A DNA stretch of 64,000 nt. It comes from Monomorium pharaonis. Lineage: Eukaryota; Arthropoda; Insecta; Hymenoptera; Formicidae. The notes under the pieces are model-generated. The model was not told the DNA's origin. It searched no databases and worked only from the letters and a program-made list of their open reading frames with translations. The stretch's first letter is position 1. Every line of letters begins with the position of its first letter. Shown in pieces: positions 59,931-64,000 of the stretch. Where the stretch lies: NCBI RefSeq assembly GCF_013373865.1, contig NC_050474.1, forward strand, positions 6,609,561 to 6,673,560, read 5' to 3'. Both the position numbers and the translations under genes were made by a program.

Positions 59931-62562
59931 GTTAATAAAATTTATATAAATATTTGACATTTTCTGTCTCTAACAGTAATAAAATTATTTTTATCTTGAA
60001 ATGTGAGCTGAATTAACCTAGTATAGTAGTATTATGAATTTTTTATGTTATTTTTGTGTTCTGAATTTACTTCAAATTGTATCCACATATTACAAAACGC
60101 CCTGTTTCATAATACTAATATATATTTCTTCCTATTAGGTGATACATGTCCTTAATTTATAACGTTATATTGTAGATTTTACTTATAGAATTCAGAAATT
60201 ATTTAAAACCGTAAAAAGGAACATTAACGGTAAAAATAAGTACTGTACTAAATATTGTAAATACAAATTTGTCCTTATTGTAAAATGTATTTTTTATAGC
60301 CGACGCAATGTAATGCAATGTTATTTCAGCGGAAAGGCAATTACAAATTCTTTTTATTAACACTAAAATTAAAGCAGTCAAAATGATTGTTGATGTAATT
60401 ACTTGTGTAATTAACGAAATTTTCTGTAGAAAATTCTTATTACTCTTGCTGCAACGTGCAAAAATTAAATTGATCAATTTACTTCTCTTATTTCTTTTTC
60501 CAAGGATCTATGTATAGTACACTTAGGTAATAGGTATTAATTGTCGAGTAGTTAATGCCAACGTGCGACTTCTCTATCTCTGATGGCAAAATCTTTTCTG
60601 AACCTTGTCAGTTGTCATGTCGCATTATCACCCTCTCGCGGCGATTCACACGAGCCAAAGTTTTTTTTCTTCTGTCGCAGATTAGGGAAGTCGTTGGCAC
60701 TTTAGCTAGCTCGCGGCTATGTTCCCCGGAAGAAAAGTCACTCCCCGTTGAAAAATCTGTGAACGACTGCACCGGCCGTTACCGCCCCGACGCGGTTCGC
60801 ATCGCATAACGACCGCGCGCCACGAATAAATGGAGATTTAATGTAATCGTGATTTAAGCTCCGACATTAATATGCATACTTCTAACGCGACATTTATTTC
60901 CGCGGTGCGCTCGACTTCTACCGCCGCTGCGTGAATGCGTGCGTGCATTCGAAAAGCGGTTTCTTTTTTCTAATTACGGTTTGTTGACTCGCGCCGGTCC
61001 ATCGACTTTCCTCGCAAATTTGAATAAGGTACACATGGCGAGGGCGCTCACGGAATCATAGTGTCGACATTAAATCGTTTATTCGCGGCGTCTTCTCGCG
61101 CACGGAAAAAAAATAATAATAACCGCGAGATTGATAATTCATTATGCAGCTGGTAATTACGAAGGTGCTCATCTGAAAGCGGATTGTGTCTGTATACGGG
61201 TGTCTGTCGTTTACTTGCACGCGTTTACTTGATAATGCGACGCGATTTGCAAGTTATTAGCGCGCGACGGCTGTCATAACGTGTTTATTATTTACAATCG
61301 GGTAAGCGGTTAATGACGCGTGGCGTTATCCCATGATAACGAGAATGTCTAAGCGAAACTTAACTTTCCCCCTGATTTTCGCGCATTAGCGAAGTTACAT
61401 AATTGTTATTATATTAGATTAATTAAATTATTTACCCCGAAAATTGTACAATTATTGGCCAACGCGAAAAGATCATGTTAAAATTGATTTCAGACTGCTC
61501 ATAAATGTAAGAGAAAAATTACGTTCTTATAATAATTGAAATTTAAAAATTCTTTTAACAGTATAATATATTCTTCAATATTTCGTTTTCCGTTTAGAAT
61601 TCACTTTTACGAATTTTTACGTTTTAAGCGAAGGAATCCAAATACGTTTTTTCCTTTCCGGAAGGTATCGTTTCGCTCGAAGGTCTTGAAATAAAAGTGG
61701 AGAATACGTTTGCGGCCGATGAGAGAAATGCGAGTCGTACCTGGGAAGGCGCGGAAATTCCGCGTACGGAATACGGACGGCGGAACGAGCCGTATCGATG
61801 CGCTAAATGCGAAGTCGATATCCACAGTCGAGTCGTGGAAACGAAAGGGGGACAGGAAAGTGGAAGGCGCTATCATATTTCCGACGGGGCATCTGAGACT
61901 TTTTCGCATAAACTGCGACTGCCTGCGACCCCTTTCGCCTCCTCCCACCCCCTTCCCGTTTATTTCTCTCCGTTTTTCACCCGCCTTTCCGTCCCGCGTG
62001 ATACTTTCGCGATATCTTTGCGGTTGATATACTGGGACATTACCATAGCGCGTCCCTACGGCGAGCGAAATGCCGTTTTCTCGACTGAACGAACATCCTA
62101 CAGGTTCTATTATCAACTCTTCTTTGGGCGGAGGTAATGTCGATTTTTCCTTATACCATTCTTCCAAGAGCTATAATAATTATTTATGGAATAGCTGTGT
62201 AAGGGACAAATGTTTGTTTGTTTACTTGCAAGCACGAATTTATTCGAGATGGTAGTCAAAGCACGAAACTTGTAATTATGTTGCATCAGTTAATGCTACA
62301 GTAACCGTCCCTTTATCGCCAGTGTTCCAATTACTGTCGCTTTTTAAAATTTTAATATTAGAATAAATTAATATTAGAATCTAGAATAAATACAGACTAA
62401 CAAACATGCGTATTTATCGTATAATACGCAATCATTAGTGGTGCCGTTTACATCAGGTGCTCAAGCATGATCTTATCCAATACATGTTCTTACAAAACTT
62501 TTCATAATGAAGATCATGTTATGAAACCCCTTTTATAATGAAAATCCGAATCAATAAATCCA
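59931..62562. other. Non-coding, AT-rich then CpG-rich
   Basis: TAGTATTATGAA near 60028 and TTCATAATACTA near 60107 form a spaced inverted repeat of 12 bases. 60.6-61.3 kb and 61.68-62.12 kb are CpG-richer. The longest frame in the window (186 codons, minus, 61607-62167) lies here opposite a 146-codon plus-strand frame, and neither resembles a known protein. AATATTAGAAT occurs twice in tandem near 62354-62380. Confidence 0.45.
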
Positions 62563-62564
62563 TA

Positions 62565-62630
62565 CAGGTTGTTTCATTTAAGGACCTACATTTCTTAAAG
62601 TTACGCCAATCATTTATGAAACACTCTGTG
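62565..62630. mobile_element. Short TA-flanked foldback, 66 bp
   Basis: TA at 62563-62564 and 62631-62632. The left end CAGGTTGTTTCATTTAAG pairs with the right end (reverse complement CACAGAGTGTTTCATAAATG). Paired GTTTCAT-type ends near TA are common relics of mariner-like elements in insects (general knowledge). The element is too short to code. Confidence 0.45.
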
Positions 62631-62974
62631 TAAGGAAATTCCAAACCTATGGCAGCCATGCTCGAAAAATTTGGAATAAAACGAGACCATTTGTAAGATT
62701 ACACAAATGATGATGTAGTTCGCGGTCATATAAACAAACGCACATCCGTTACTAATAATTTTAAAGAAAATTTTTTAACCTTGTATATGAAAATAACAAA
62801 CTCCTAATTTCAATCCGGAAGAAATTTGCAGTAAAATGAGACTAGCTGCATGAGGACATCAAATAACGAAAATAATCGCGGACGTACAAACACCCGCTTA
62901 CTTATATATATGTAGATATTTTAGAATCAAAAGTACGAGGGCATTATGCATTTAATATATTTTAATATTAAATT
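62631..62974. other. AT-rich, nothing seen
   Basis: No definable feature. Confidence 0.5.
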
Positions 62975-63070
62975 ATAATAACAATAAATTTAAAGTGACC
63001 AATTCTAAATAATAAAATCATGTCAGAATTGGTCATCTTACAAATGTAACTTTGAATTTATTGTTATTAT
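62975..63070. repeat. Foldback hairpin, 96 bp
   Basis: The outer arms ATAATAACAATAAATTTAAAG and CTTTGAATTTATTGTTATTAT pair with one mismatch. The inner arms TGACCAATTCT and AGAATTGGTCA pair perfectly around an 18-base loop. The right arm has a 14-base insertion between the two paired parts. It could be a small MITE or a hairpin RNA; no expression evidence is possible here. Confidence 0.55.
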
Positions 63071-64000
63071 TCTGCCGGCAAAGCTACGCTAATTGAAAAA
63101 TTATAATAACTTATATAAGATTATATTATATAAATATATATAAATAAATGGTTGGGATTATTGAGTACACGACATAATTAACAATTCATTTGTTGCGAAA
63201 CCGGTTAGCCTAATGACATTACGCGAAAATCTTGCAGGGTGAATGAGGGGATTTTCTTATACCCTCCCTCCCCCGTGTCTCCCCAAGGCGTACAAATTAA
63301 TACCCTGGACGAAAGAAAGGAACGGCGCTGCGCAACGGGGCAAGTTATAGCGCGAACGCGATTGTTGCGAGGCGGACGTGCGTCGCCTGCGAAGAGTCTT
63401 CGCTTCCGGCTAGCTTTCCTCCCTAGCGCGGAGGAAAAAATTCGACCATCGGGGGAGGAAAACGATTTGTCTCGCGGCACGCGACAAATCTCCCACGCTC
63501 CGTGATCCGAATGCGGGGCGACGTCGCGAAACGCCCCCCCCTCCCCTCCCGAGAGGAAATTCCCTCGCGGCAGATAATCTGCTTAGGAATTCAAGCAGAA
63601 TTTGTTTCATCTCGACGCGAGGTCCCGCGTATCCCTCGTCCTCCTCCTCCTCCTCCCGATAGATCACCGGCCGGGGGCGCAATATAGCGGTCCGTGAATT
63701 AAGGGCGGCAGCCATATCGCGAATATCTCCTTACGTTGCGCCTTCGCATATTCGCCCATTTTCATTAATCTTTAAGTGCACGGTGTTATTGCATTTGACA
63801 CACGCTGTCTGGAAATCGAATTACCGAACGTTAAATTGCGTTACGCGCGGGGTGTGGAGAGAACTTTTACGTAAGATGAAAATTGCCGCGTGGCGCGCCT
63901 CTTGGAGGATTGATCAAAAATCGATACTGAATTGAGAACAAGTGTGCAGCGTCGGGGATCTATAATTCCCAGGCCGTTTGACTCACTCGCTCGCTCCGCG
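63071..64000. other. CpG-rich end of window, no gene recognised
   Basis: AT-rich to about 63200, then CpG-rich with C-rich tracts near 63260 and 63534-63548 and a CTC triplet run at about 63638-63656. Frames on both strands are unrecognised. Confidence 0.5.

Noticed and set aside
58647..60573. 16-base exact match CCAACGTGCGACTTCT at two places
   Set aside because: About half such a match is expected by chance in 64 kb, and flanks do not align.
61607..62167. Longest open frame, 186 codons, minus strand
   Set aside because: It overlaps a 146-codon frame on the other strand, shows no recognisable domain, and sits in GC-rich DNA where stops are rare.
1..64000. CRISPR array, prophage or bacterial operon
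   Set aside because: No regularly spaced direct repeats, no operon-like gene packing and no ribosome-binding sites; the sequence looks eukaryotic.

Overview
This 64 kb window reads as non-coding DNA from an animal nuclear genome. The best guess is a hymenopteran insect, possibly an ant. That rests on three things: a mosaic of CpG-rich, GC-rich blocks and AT-rich islands; many (GA)n/(TC)n microsatellites; and many short non-autonomous DNA transposons flanked by TA dinucleotides. The organism is an inference, since no species-diagnostic gene is present. There are no operons, no closely packed reading frames, and no rRNA, tRNA, histone or other recognisable gene. The longest ATG-type open frames are about 150 to 190 codons. 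They are low-complexity, antisense to one another, or match no family I recognise. The window is probably a long intron or an intergenic desert.

Layout. 1-10 kb is mixed sequence with purine-rich microsatellites, a strong G-quadruplex-type tract near 5.04 kb, a candidate conserved block at 5.1-5.6 kb, a 20-bp palindrome near 6.56 kb and a CpG-rich block at 8.5-9.5 kb. 10.0-10.8 kb carries two foldback elements. 14.3-18.4 kb is largely CpG-rich, with a TA-flanked element at 16.18-16.56 kb and two CRE-like palindromes. 18.6 kb has another hairpin MITE. 22.8-25.7 kb holds two copies of a dispersed repeat that ends in a TC microsatellite, and a piggyBac-like non-autonomous element between TTAA sites. 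29.6, 32.4 and 34.7 kb carry TA-flanked MITEs. 35.5-42.5 kb is mostly CpG-rich with no recognisable gene.

42.5-47.7 kb is AT-rich. An inverted-repeat element at 47.5-47.7 kb is related to a 487-bp MITE at 52.6-53.1 kb. 50.6-51.2 kb holds a long inverted repeat whose core recurs near 45.25 kb. 53.6-54.3 kb is an element packed with CACTGAT motifs in both orientations, with a smaller element nested inside. 57.8-62.1 kb alternates CpG-rich and AT-rich sequence. 62.5-63.1 kb has two more small foldbacks.

How the parts fit together: no set of genes acts together here. The main pattern is repeated insertion of small inverted-repeat elements with a common tip (CACAGAGAAAA or CACTGAGAAAA type) into AT-rich stretches, next to CpG-rich sequence that may carry cis-regulatory sites. 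All calls come from reading the sequence by eye; no alignment or database search was run.
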